From IMG/VR virus record IMGVR_UViG_3300034279_001376, positions 1-44,775 of that record: a stretch of DNA of 44,775 nt; one strand, given 5' to 3'. Shown here in pieces: positions 29,101-36,777 of this stretch (positions are counted from its first letter, which is position 1; each line of letters opens with the position of its first letter). Under the pieces are notes generated by a model. That model made no database searches, was not told where the DNA came from, and worked only from the letters and a program-made list of their open reading frames with translations. Position numbers and translations under genes: made by a program. The stretch comes from a virus.

Positions 29101-30593
29101 ATACTGTTTTGGATTTCACCACCGGGCATTACTGCCCCACTAATAGATCCTGTTAAACCACCTATCAATACTTCTTTCCAGAAATCCCCTTCTTGAAGAG
29201 TCTTAGGTACTGCATTAGCAAGGTATTCAGCCATACCTTTGGTAGTCTTTTTGTCAAACTTGTCCAAGTAATAATCGTGAAGTGAGTTTCCTACAAAATA
29301 CTGAGAACCCTCTTCTAGTCCCTCAGATACTATTCCTTTAAAAAACACATCTTTTGCCAGTGCTTTATACGCTGCCTTTTTTGACCATTCATTTGTGGCT
29401 TTTAACCCTGCTATTTTTACGTAATCAGCACTTGCTTTTTCTAGCACATCTGCACCTTTTGCCCAACCCAATAATTTAGGAAACTGGACTAAGTTACTCG
29501 CAGATGTAATGGCTAGGTTTAAAAACATAGTATTTTTACCAGCAGCAGAAGCAGTGTCATCTATTCCTTTTAAAAATTCACTGGTGAATGGTTTTCCTTC
29601 CTGATAAGCCTTTTCTAATAAGTCAGTTTTAGTATCTACATAAGTTTGATACCCTTCTATCATAGATTCTCCCTGTGAAGAAAAGTAAGTAGTAGCAGTT
29701 AACTGTGCTGCTTTTTTGATTCCAAATGCTTTATTGGTGGTGTTTAGGCTTCCAAGGATTCCTTGAGAAGTAGCAAGCCCTACTACATCATCTATCTTAC
29801 CTAGAACTGCTCCTTTTGCCAATCCTCTGTAAGCAGCCTTCATTCCCTTCACTGCGTTGGATAATTGTTTTCCTGCTGCTATGAGAGCCACAGGAGTTGC
29901 TGTTCCTGCTGTTAACAAGGAAATTCCAGCATCCACTACCACTGCGTTTGCAAGTGCTCCCACAGTGAACCCCATGTTCTTTAAAACAGTATCTCCCCAA
30001 AAATTTGCAGCACCAGTAGGTGTAAAAGCATTTACCACCCATGATCGGTCAGTCTCTACTTGAGTAAGATAATTGGGGTATTTGTCTTCAAGATCCTTGA
30101 GCCATTCTTGAGTTTGGGAGAATGCACTGTCCGTAAATAATTCGTTTGAACCGTTTCTGATTGCATCAATCTGCTTGGGAAGACTGGTAAATCCTGAGAT
30201 AAAACTGGCTCCTGCTGTTGCTCCTGTTTTTACAATCGAGTTATAAAGTTGTTCACCTGCTCCTTGTTTTTTACCATAAGCATCCTCAGTGCTAAAAGAA
30301 CCTTGAACATTTGGGGTAAACTGCATAAAAGGATTACTGTACCTTTCTTCTTGTTTAGTCTTATAGTCGTAAAGTGGTGCACCTTTTTTTGCTTCTCCTA
30401 AATCTTTTTTTAGGAAAGTGTCTAAGAGGTTACTACTGTCCACAACTGGTGCTACTTTCCCCGCAGGTGTAGGAGTGTAATTAACTACACTCGCTGGTAC
30501 AGTAGGCAACAAGAATGAAGGTTGAATCTCTTGAGGTTCAACAAACTCCGAGGATTGAGGCACTATAAATTCACTAAGGCTTTCTGGTGGCAT
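26190..30593 (-). CDS. Large virion cargo / ejection protein with hydrophobic segments (1467 aa)
   Basis: The ATG at 30593 overlaps the end of the upstream gene by 20 bases. The first 60 residues are Pro/Ser-rich and probably disordered. Residues about 200-245 (FTVGALANAVVVDAGISLLT and Ala/Gly-rich continuation) and 475-490 (VLIGGLTGSISGAV) are hydrophobic enough to enter a membrane. Residues about 500-850 are charged and probably helical; a beta-rich part follows near 870-1130. The last 150 residues are strongly charged, with a likely coiled coil (KKEKQEKEIQRKVKELEDDK). No enzyme motif is evident. Membrane-active internal proteins are typical of short-tailed phages that eject proteins ahead of DNA, so a channel or conduit role is inferred from hydrophobicity and gene order. 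Confidence 0.65.
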   Translation of the reverse strand: MPPESLSEFIVPQSSEFVEPQEIQPSFLLPTVPASVVNYTPTPAGKVAPVVDSSNLLDTFLKKDLGEAKKGAPLYDYKTKQEERYSNPFMQFTPNVQGSFSTEDAYGKKQGAGEQLYNSIVKTGATAGASFISGFTSLPKQIDAIRNGSNELFTDSAFSQTQEWLKDLEDKYPNYLTQVETDRSWVVNAFTPTGAANFWGDTVLKNMGFTVGALANAVVVDAGISLLTAGTATPVALIAAGKQLSNAVKGMKAAYRGLAKGAVLGKIDDVVGLATSQGILGSLNTTNKAFGIKKAAQLTATTYFSSQGESMIEGYQTYVDTKTDLLEKAYQEGKPFTSEFLKGIDDTASAAGKNTMFLNLAITSASNLVQFPKLLGWAKGADVLEKASADYVKIAGLKATNEWSKKAAYKALAKDVFFKGIVSEGLEEGSQYFVGNSLHDYYLDKFDKKTTKGMAEYLANAVPKTLQEGDFWKEVLIGGLTGSISGAVMPGGEIQNSIKNNIFGSDRQQGITDTMNKDLDLFRASVGELSSLEDSLTNQSRTDQFQNAYKSLYRTVSNAAKFGKVEDLKSSLEDLNDLSLEEYNKAFYQDPTQGLKSDLDKSKVINKLITEVEQIQDEKIAVEKSFKSNPFSNSKVKDLLVKKFKVDQSKVSTVQQKLFEDWKENQSYLLGRLRNTQSDVFSLQEEIKLGNNNPQDSDITYATLVALGDRDTIGSYLGFKNRQIEALKNQKDYYSDLGDTLREKATSRQLLDLEVLYERISQNLDNPETLQQLILEHEYAGTASGRSLEEKMRQLEEARLQEEMIKATQEELIKNADNPEQSATDMVETLAGLDEAEQANNPDTEPIDFGPHQYYFLRTLNSGDIVNFGGKLYILGDTRGTFIGGREVGNETNTIVFGPDNYTNNGITSIYQWEITKVDAPTPAAPTPPIVQEPVNEGVRVMTDEEIEVDAYDAMVRDKAQKEKMRKENQAELDELIKGKELVKEPKKDGGRYIIKGTLATADGISIWTLTNGNLLQDKIKLNRPERHEYYSLDGEPVIEKEPVTDLLIPESLPDSTRAESVTNFPMTFVTDSAKLFNGQFDGLSNGNIIVKHNGVTGEFYFDPNSETEVFSFIDSHQNVAELRGTGRPKKGQVQITKGTVKVKDGKIYLDKKIVLTWGSELEKKDEKNKEINLRDLPDFNGLTISKDAFAVLDSIDFGNKDSVDAGISRILEIVNSKFIPSEKVEQVLSVKRKLIGNSNYKTKDYLEKYIILSTKDFTGIDISTIFNTQSEQESTLEEKAGIVNTRRQELFETGRTSFNDGFIQNNGPAYYANIGTFTNTSVYTFDTFEMAHKFLLGYQDVSNIAEFADTIRYGKDGVEARKKEKQEKEIQRKVKELEDDKARYLRNIEFDSEYNSFMTIGARSAKTKQELIDKINAEIDSKIAELYGKQEATLEEKIDFFSKDASNELKQVLLQSVQNNLINLDC

Positions 30594-33162
30594 TGTAATC
30601 TGTTTTTATGAATGATTGAATGCTGTTAATTAACACATTAATGTCCGTTGAATTGTCTCCACCAAATTTGTCAGGAATTACAGTGCCATCAGGTTTAGTT
30701 ACCCTGATGACTTTAGTGCCACTAGCAGATGGGGTTATTTCAAACATATACCCTAAATAGTTAGATTTGTAAGGTTTGTATTTAGCAGCAGTATTCATCA
30801 TAACATTTCTACCATCCTTGGGTTGAGTCTCAAACAAATATGCTTTACCCGGTACTACTTTTTCCATCACATTACCATCTCTTGTTGGCATCATTATGTT
30901 TGCATCATCCAGTTGTTTTGCGTACTCATTCTTGAACTTTACAACACCTTTATCACCAGAACCAGAAGGAATAGCTATTGACTCAATGGCACTAACTCCA
31001 AACAGAGTCCTAAATTGGTCCGATCCTAACTTAGTAGCAGCACTAATCTGCCCCTGATAAGGGATTATTTCATCAGGAGAACTTGTTTGCACATAACCAA
31101 ACTGCTGATACTGTGGGAGTTTGTCTGCAAGCATAGACTTTAATACTGGGTCTTCTTGAGAATCAGCATAAGTTTTTAGGACTTGTTTTAAGCCAGCATC
31201 ATTGTCTAAGTAAGTTTTTGCAGTGACTTTACTACGAGGAGTAACACCATACATAGCACCAGCAGCAGGGCTTTCAATACTTTCTGTTTGTCTTTCTTTC
31301 TTTAAATCAAACAATAATTCACTCAGTTTTTTCTTCTGGTAATTTCCAGTGTAAGGTTGGCCATTAATCTTAGGACTAGTTGGTACGTTAATGTATACTT
31401 CTCTACCTGAGAGAAAATCTGCTTCACTTAATTGGTCACCATTTTCAGTTCTTGCGTATGGGAGTATGTTTTTAGTCTCAGTCTTTGCAGATCTGAGTGC
31501 CCCATTAATCTTTCCTAACTCTTCTGTTAAGTATTCAGAGGTGTAATCATTGTCTGATTTGTTTTTAATCAAAGCCTCTGTTAGAGAGTTAGGGTTGTTT
31601 CTTTGTTCTATTTCCCAAACTCTGAATGCTTCTTTATTAGGGTTTCCGTTTACATCATAAGCCAAATTCTTGTTAGTCTGGAATATGTCCCACATATCCG
31701 CATAATAATTCCCTTTGTGTTTTTCGTAAAAATTCCTCCAATTTTCAGCCTTAATAGTGTTATTGTCAAGAGTAGGAGCAGCAATTATATTGTCTGATTT
31801 CTTTGCATATTCTTCTTGTAAAGTTACCAAGCGATTAAACCCACTCAGCAATTCTTGTTCATTCTTAGAAATGTCTGCTACATCTGACCACAATGAAGGG
31901 TCTTCTTTCCCTTCTTTTTCTTTTAATGCTTTAGTTGCTGCTACTTCTTGATCTAACTTATGTTTGATGTACATTCTATTAGTCTGGCTGTCTTCTCTGA
32001 ATTTAGTTTGAGCCATCATAGCATCTATCTTTTTTTGGGCAAGATAATTAGCATCCGGGTTTATCTCGTTTACTTCTTTTTTCCACGAGAAAGCATTCAC
32101 AGCATCTTTAACTTTTTCAGCCTTTTTTACCTGATACACATAACCTAACATTTCGTTGTTGGATAGTTTCAAGAAATCTTCTTTAGTTTTTTCCGCGTTT
32201 GCTCTTCCTGCAACATTTGACTCTAGGATTTGGAGGTTGTTTTTGTACAATTCGTTCTCTTTAATTAATTGTGCCTCTTCCTCTGGTTTGAGAACAGTTT
32301 TTAATTTTTCGTTGTTGAACAGAATCCGTTGAGAAATTTCTGAAATTCTTGCAGTTTCTACACGGTTTTCAGCATCTGCTACTGACTTATATTGGTCATA
32401 AAGATAACCTTTGTCACCAGCCTTTAGAATCTCGTATTTACTCAAAACCTCCAACTGTGAGATGTCATCAGCACCAAATTGTTCATCATACAATGCCTTA
32501 ACCCTCTCCGGTGAGACTCCTTCATAGATGTGTTTAGTTAAGTATCCAGTAGGACTGTTTTTTTCATCCACAGACTGTCTATCATTGCTTACGTAGTCTG
32601 CGTGTAATAATTTACTCAGGTTTGCAAGAGGAACCTTTAAATCTTTGTAAGGAGTGTAACTAGATTTCCTAAAGTTAGGATCAGTCACCTGAGACAAGCC
32701 TTTTTGCATAAAATCGTAATAACCTCCATCCCAGTTCATCCACACAAACTCATTTATGTCATTGTACCCATTGTCTTTTCTTCCAGAATTTTTAAGGGTC
32801 TGAACATCATTGTATTCTTTCTGGTATTGTTTAGAGAGTTGGCTTGCTTTAATTAACTCAGTGTCAGTGCTTATCTTTTGGAACAATTCAGCCACCTTGT
32901 TTTGATTTTCCATAATGGTCAAATCCCCTAAATCCCCTGAAAGATCAGCAGATAATTGCTTATTGTACTCAGCAAGTCTTTCTGCTCCCTCAAGATTAAG
33001 CATAGAAATGTTAAGACTCCTGTTTTGGAGTTGATTAACCGTGTTTAAAGCATTGGCTTGTTCTTGATTCTTCTTTGAGAGTATGGCCATCTCAAGATTC
33101 AAGTCATAATTTGACTTCTGGTATTGAGGCAGTACTCCTTGGCTATATTCGTTTATATACAT
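30574..33162 (-). CDS. Helical virion cargo protein (862 aa)
   Basis: The ATG at 33162 shares one base with the preceding stop (TAATG). The first 110 residues are rich in Gln, Asn, Leu and Lys with helical periodicity (LNTVNQLQNRSLNISMLNLE), fitting a long coiled coil. The middle is charged and mostly helical. The last 150 residues look beta-rich (KPDGTVIPDKFGG) and may be a small globular end domain. There are no Cys clusters, signal peptide, membrane segment or catalytic motif. Crassvirales genomes carry large helical cargo proteins between the muzzle and polymerase genes, and this one fits that place. Its frame ends in TAG followed immediately by an in-frame TGA. Confidence 0.65.
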   Translation of the reverse strand: MYINEYSQGVLPQYQKSNYDLNLEMAILSKKNQEQANALNTVNQLQNRSLNISMLNLEGAERLAEYNKQLSADLSGDLGDLTIMENQNKVAELFQKISTDTELIKASQLSKQYQKEYNDVQTLKNSGRKDNGYNDINEFVWMNWDGGYYDFMQKGLSQVTDPNFRKSSYTPYKDLKVPLANLSKLLHADYVSNDRQSVDEKNSPTGYLTKHIYEGVSPERVKALYDEQFGADDISQLEVLSKYEILKAGDKGYLYDQYKSVADAENRVETARISEISQRILFNNEKLKTVLKPEEEAQLIKENELYKNNLQILESNVAGRANAEKTKEDFLKLSNNEMLGYVYQVKKAEKVKDAVNAFSWKKEVNEINPDANYLAQKKIDAMMAQTKFREDSQTNRMYIKHKLDQEVAATKALKEKEGKEDPSLWSDVADISKNEQELLSGFNRLVTLQEEYAKKSDNIIAAPTLDNNTIKAENWRNFYEKHKGNYYADMWDIFQTNKNLAYDVNGNPNKEAFRVWEIEQRNNPNSLTEALIKNKSDNDYTSEYLTEELGKINGALRSAKTETKNILPYARTENGDQLSEADFLSGREVYINVPTSPKINGQPYTGNYQKKKLSELLFDLKKERQTESIESPAAGAMYGVTPRSKVTAKTYLDNDAGLKQVLKTYADSQEDPVLKSMLADKLPQYQQFGYVQTSSPDEIIPYQGQISAATKLGSDQFRTLFGVSAIESIAIPSGSGDKGVVKFKNEYAKQLDDANIMMPTRDGNVMEKVVPGKAYLFETQPKDGRNVMMNTAAKYKPYKSNYLGYMFEITPSASGTKVIRVTKPDGTVIPDKFGGDNSTDINVLINSIQSFIKTDYNATRKP

Positions 33163-36100
33163 TATTTTATGTCTATTTGTTTTGCAGAACCATCTGCACT
33201 TACTAGAATAACCATGTTGCCCTGTTTTACTAAACTGGCCCCATTGGGGAGATTTTGTGTGGTTTGGTCCGATTGAGCAAACTGGTCTAAAACATTACTC
33301 TTTAAATTAGAGGTGCTTTGAGGCTTATATTTAGTTCTACCAGTAATAGCACTTGTTTCAAAATAAGGACTCAATTCATTTGCTACTCTAAGTTCATCAG
33401 CGTATCCTAAATAGTTCTTAACAGACCCTACTATGGCTTCTTTTTGGTTATTCTTAAATCGTGCTTTAAGGTCTTCGACACGTGCTTTTCTTTGTCTGTA
33501 ATTGTCTATGTCATTTATACGAGCATCTATGTTTGAATCTTGATACCCTTGTAATTTGTTCAAATCAGCACTCTGTTTCTGGTCATACCTTTGAGCATTG
33601 TTAAAATCAACCTGTGATTGATTACTTTGAGACTGTGCAGTAACTTCTGCTATGCGAGCCTGTTTAACACTCTCAGGTAAATTGGAGTTCATAATCCCAT
33701 TAATTTGAGTCTGAGCCACTCTTTGAGTTTCCTTGTTATCATAATCATAAAACCGATTAAACAAAGGCTGCTTTTGGTGGTCATACAATATCGGATTGTC
33801 TATTTGTAAGTTATCAGAAAGTACTACTCCTATGTCTAATATAGTTCCTGCAAGTTTGGAGTTGATTCCAAATTTGTCTTTGTTTCGTGCAAACCAACTT
33901 TGTCTAGCCTCTATTTTTGGGTCACTAGAAGTAGGTTCATTGAATGTAACAGTCCTTTCATCTACTCCATTAGGGTTAGGTAGATAGGGCATTTTTTCCT
34001 GAAATGTATCAGAGCCTAATTCTGCAAGTTCAGCAGGTGTGGGCATCTGTTCAGAATAAGTAGGCTTAAACCCTGTTCTTGGTGTAATAACTGGAGCATT
34101 GGGCTGAGTTACTGGTTTTATTGAATTACCTGACAATTTTCTTGCTGTCCTTGCTTTTTGAACAGGCGTAGTAGGTTGAGCAATTGGCTGAACAGGTTCA
34201 ACAACTGATTGAGTTGGTTGAGAGACTTGAGTAGGCCCAGCAATAGGAAATTGAGGACCTCTGTAACCATTGTCCCAGTTTTCCGTAACAGGCTGAGTTC
34301 TCATGCTTGGAAATTTATCCTTGGTTCCTAATTGATAACCAGTTTTAGTTTCAGGCGTATTCCCAACTAGAGGGAATTCTGGACCTCTATAAGAAGATTC
34401 TTGTACAGGCGCAGAATAAACTTTAGTATAGTTACCATCACTTTCTCTTTTGTAGAAGTTCTTAGTAACAGGGTCATACAATTTACCATCAGGCAAAGTC
34501 TCAAATCTGTCTGAAATTCCTGAATGGTTAAAGTATTTACCCTCTTGGTATTTACCACCTTTTTGATAAGATGTTTGAAGTTTTCTGCCTACTTGTTTTT
34601 GGTCTTTCAAACTTTCTTGACCTTGAAATACAGTCTCTAACATGGCTAGTTTATTGTTTAAAGAAAACTTTGCCGTCTCCCTAGCATAAGGGTCTTTAGA
34701 ATCTTCCAATACTTTGAACTCCTTTTTAGTGTCGTACTTTTTAGAAGCCTGTGCAAAGGTAGTTTTCTTTTTTACACCCAGTATTTTTTGGAGTTCTTCT
34801 GGGACAACCAGATAATCAGAGAATACTTTTTCTCCGTTTTCAAGGATAACAGGAGTACCACCAGAACTGTGTCTTTTACCATCTACGTGTTTTAAAGCAC
34901 CATCTAGCCCAAGCACAGTTTCTCCTTTTTCTAATTCTGCATTGGATATTGAAACAGGCACTTGCAGTTGACCACCATCTTGAAATACTTGTTCGTACTG
35001 GTCTAAAAAAGCATCTTGTTCTTCTGGACTTAACCCACTTAAATAAGTTTGCATTTCACCACCTTCTTGTTTTTCTCTAAACCTGTCTTTTGATTTAGAT
35101 TTTCCAGAAGGGTTACGGGGTATATCACCAAAGAATAACATATCTGCTACGTGAGGCACTTTACCTGCTTCCATGTCCAAATAATATTGGTTACTCCCTA
35201 CATAACCAGTAGTGTCAGATGGAAAATTACCGTCTTCAACTCTTTGTCTTTGGCTTCTTTTGTCCATAAAGTTTAAAAGGTTTGCACCCGGATCTACACC
35301 ACCAGATTGTAGTTTATATTCTCTTACTTTATTTCCTTTGAATTTGTGCATACCTGTGTTTGGTTGTAATATTTTTGCATCTCCTTGGTCACTTACTGCA
35401 AGTATTGGAAATGCCATATCTTTGGTTGTGATTAATGGGAAGTTTATATCAAGAAACTTTCTATCCTTATAAGGAGAGTTTTTCTTGTAACCCAGTTTTG
35501 AAATTCCTCCTTCTTTCCCGTACTGGCCCATAGAGTTTTTTTGAGTGCTGGAAAAAAAATTCAGAGCGTCTATAACACTATTTTCATCTTTTGTATTTTG
35601 CAGCAACCTATCAAAAAGAAAATCTCCTTTTAGTTTTTCTTTTGCTTTTTCAAGATGTTCTTTTGTAAAGTCTTCTGTATTAGCATCATAAATACCATTT
35701 CTGTACAACAAAAATCTTACTGCATCCACATCTGCTTTGTACTCAGTTGGAGTGTCATCGTGACTAGCATCGTGCATTCCTTTTGGATTAGATTTTAGTT
35801 TCTGAAAAATAGCCTGATCCCTCTTGCTCATTTCTCTTTTACCTTTGTTTAATAAATGGCTTATTTCATGCGCTACTGTACCTGCACTGTCTTCTTTTGT
35901 GTTAATAAGAATTTGGTCTTCTATTACATTGTAAGAAGTCCCATTTTCTATCCAATCTTTTCTTAATTTATCTTTCCAGTCAAGTTCTGCTACATCTTTG
36001 ATTTTATAGTCTGAGTAATTAGCACTTTTAAAATTAGGAGATGTTAATGCTTGATCTACTTCATCTATTAGAACTTTAGGAAAAGATTTTTCGTGTCTTT

Positions 36101-36350
36101 CTTTTGCTTTTGGGGAATCGTAGTAATTGGTTAAAAAATTAGATGCTGCTTTTATCGGGTTTTTGTCCAAAGCAGGATCTTGATACCAATCGTAAGTACC
36201 ATCTTTTTTTCTAACAACACCAAAGTCTTTACCAGTAATTTCATCTTTTACAATAAATTGTCCTGCATTGCCTTTTCTTGCTTTGTTAGAATCAAATTTA
36301 ATATTCCCCAGCATTTGAATATTCGAGCCTCCTGCTTGGTATTTTTTCAT
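33162..36350 (-). CDS. Virion zinc metallopeptidase with Q-x-G-G linkers (1062 aa)
   Basis: Residues 161-165 are HEISH in an AGTVAHEISHLLN helix, the canonical zinc-binding HExxH. TEYKAD at 202-207 supplies a plausible third ligand Glu with a downstream Asp, as in gluzincins. The peptidase is followed by a long, probably extended region. It contains Q-x-G-G motifs near residues 5, 348, 428, 457 and 596, a repeated YRGPEFPLVG / YRGPQFPIAG pair (654 and 696), and a Pro/Gln-rich stretch at 705-760. The last 200 residues are Gln/Asn-rich and helical. The ATG at 36350 overlaps the previous stop (TAATG). It may process other cargo proteins during assembly or act on host proteins after ejection; the substrate is unknown. 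Peptidase identity is strong. Confidence 0.78.
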   Translation of the reverse strand: MKKYQAGGSNIQMLGNIKFDSNKARKGNAGQFIVKDEITGKDFGVVRKKDGTYDWYQDPALDKNPIKAASNFLTNYYDSPKAKERHEKSFPKVLIDEVDQALTSPNFKSANYSDYKIKDVAELDWKDKLRKDWIENGTSYNVIEDQILINTKEDSAGTVAHEISHLLNKGKREMSKRDQAIFQKLKSNPKGMHDASHDDTPTEYKADVDAVRFLLYRNGIYDANTEDFTKEHLEKAKEKLKGDFLFDRLLQNTKDENSVIDALNFFSSTQKNSMGQYGKEGGISKLGYKKNSPYKDRKFLDINFPLITTKDMAFPILAVSDQGDAKILQPNTGMHKFKGNKVREYKLQSGGVDPGANLLNFMDKRSQRQRVEDGNFPSDTTGYVGSNQYYLDMEAGKVPHVADMLFFGDIPRNPSGKSKSKDRFREKQEGGEMQTYLSGLSPEEQDAFLDQYEQVFQDGGQLQVPVSISNAELEKGETVLGLDGALKHVDGKRHSSGGTPVILENGEKVFSDYLVVPEELQKILGVKKKTTFAQASKKYDTKKEFKVLEDSKDPYARETAKFSLNNKLAMLETVFQGQESLKDQKQVGRKLQTSYQKGGKYQEGKYFNHSGISDRFETLPDGKLYDPVTKNFYKRESDGNYTKVYSAPVQESSYRGPEFPLVGNTPETKTGYQLGTKDKFPSMRTQPVTENWDNGYRGPQFPIAGPTQVSQPTQSVVEPVQPIAQPTTPVQKARTARKLSGNSIKPVTQPNAPVITPRTGFKPTYSEQMPTPAELAELGSDTFQEKMPYLPNPNGVDERTVTFNEPTSSDPKIEARQSWFARNKDKFGINSKLAGTILDIGVVLSDNLQIDNPILYDHQKQPLFNRFYDYDNKETQRVAQTQINGIMNSNLPESVKQARIAEVTAQSQSNQSQVDFNNAQRYDQKQSADLNKLQGYQDSNIDARINDIDNYRQRKARVEDLKARFKNNQKEAIVGSVKNYLGYADELRVANELSPYFETSAITGRTKYKPQSTSNLKSNVLDQFAQSDQTTQNLPNGASLVKQGNMVILVSADGSAKQIDIK

Positions 36351-36769
36351 TATGACAAGAATTTAAGTTTGTATTTAGTCAATGCTAGTTTTTCTGTCAA
36401 GTTATCAATCATGTTTTGTTGAAAACTGTGAGGGAAAACATAACGATTAGAATCCACAAAAGTACACATTTCTGTGATTATATCTTTGTTTATTTCTGAG
36501 GATACTATTTTTTCGTGCGTAAGATTCAAAATCTCCTCTGTCTGAGCAGTTTCAGTAAGACTGTCACACAACTCTGATAGAGTGTCATAGAGGTCTCCTA
36601 TGGCAAGATGTGCAGCAAATGAACCTGTTCCTGTAACTTTAAGATGAAGGAATTTGGTGGCTGTCTGAAAGTAAAATAATTTAGAAAGGAAAGAGGAAAT
36701 GGTTACAGGTTGTAACTCCTTCTCTTCTTGACTATATGGTACTTCGTTTGATACTTTTAATTTAAACAT
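36350..36769 (-). CDS. Small Dps/ferritin-like protein (139 aa)
   Basis: Residues 34-76 read like the first helices of a Dps-type ferritin: a hydrophobic/aromatic run, His42, a VTGTGSF turn, His54, then LYDTLSELCDSLTETAQ. In Dps proteins the equivalent pattern (H..W.v.G..F...H..f..lyd.l.e..D.iaE) carries the iron ligands. The second half is helical and also resembles a ferritin-like bundle. The length is slightly short of typical Dps. The gene sits 8 bases after the lysozyme-like gene and overlaps the peptidase gene by one base. It could be a virion or assembly component that keeps the four-helix fold without ferroxidase function. The fold call is moderate and metal binding is unproven. Confidence 0.5.
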   Translation of the reverse strand: MFKLKVSNEVPYSQEEKELQPVTISSFLSKLFYFQTATKFLHLKVTGTGSFAAHLAIGDLYDTLSELCDSLTETAQTEEILNLTHEKIVSSEINKDIITEMCTFVDSNRYVFPHSFQQNMIDNLTEKLALTKYKLKFLS

Positions 36770-36777
36770 ATTATTTT

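Noticed and set aside
29797-30042. Minus-strand 81-aa frame inside the 1467-aa gene
   Set aside because: It overlaps the hydrophobic coding part of a well supported gene in another frame; its Cys/Ser/Gly composition looks like a frame shadow.
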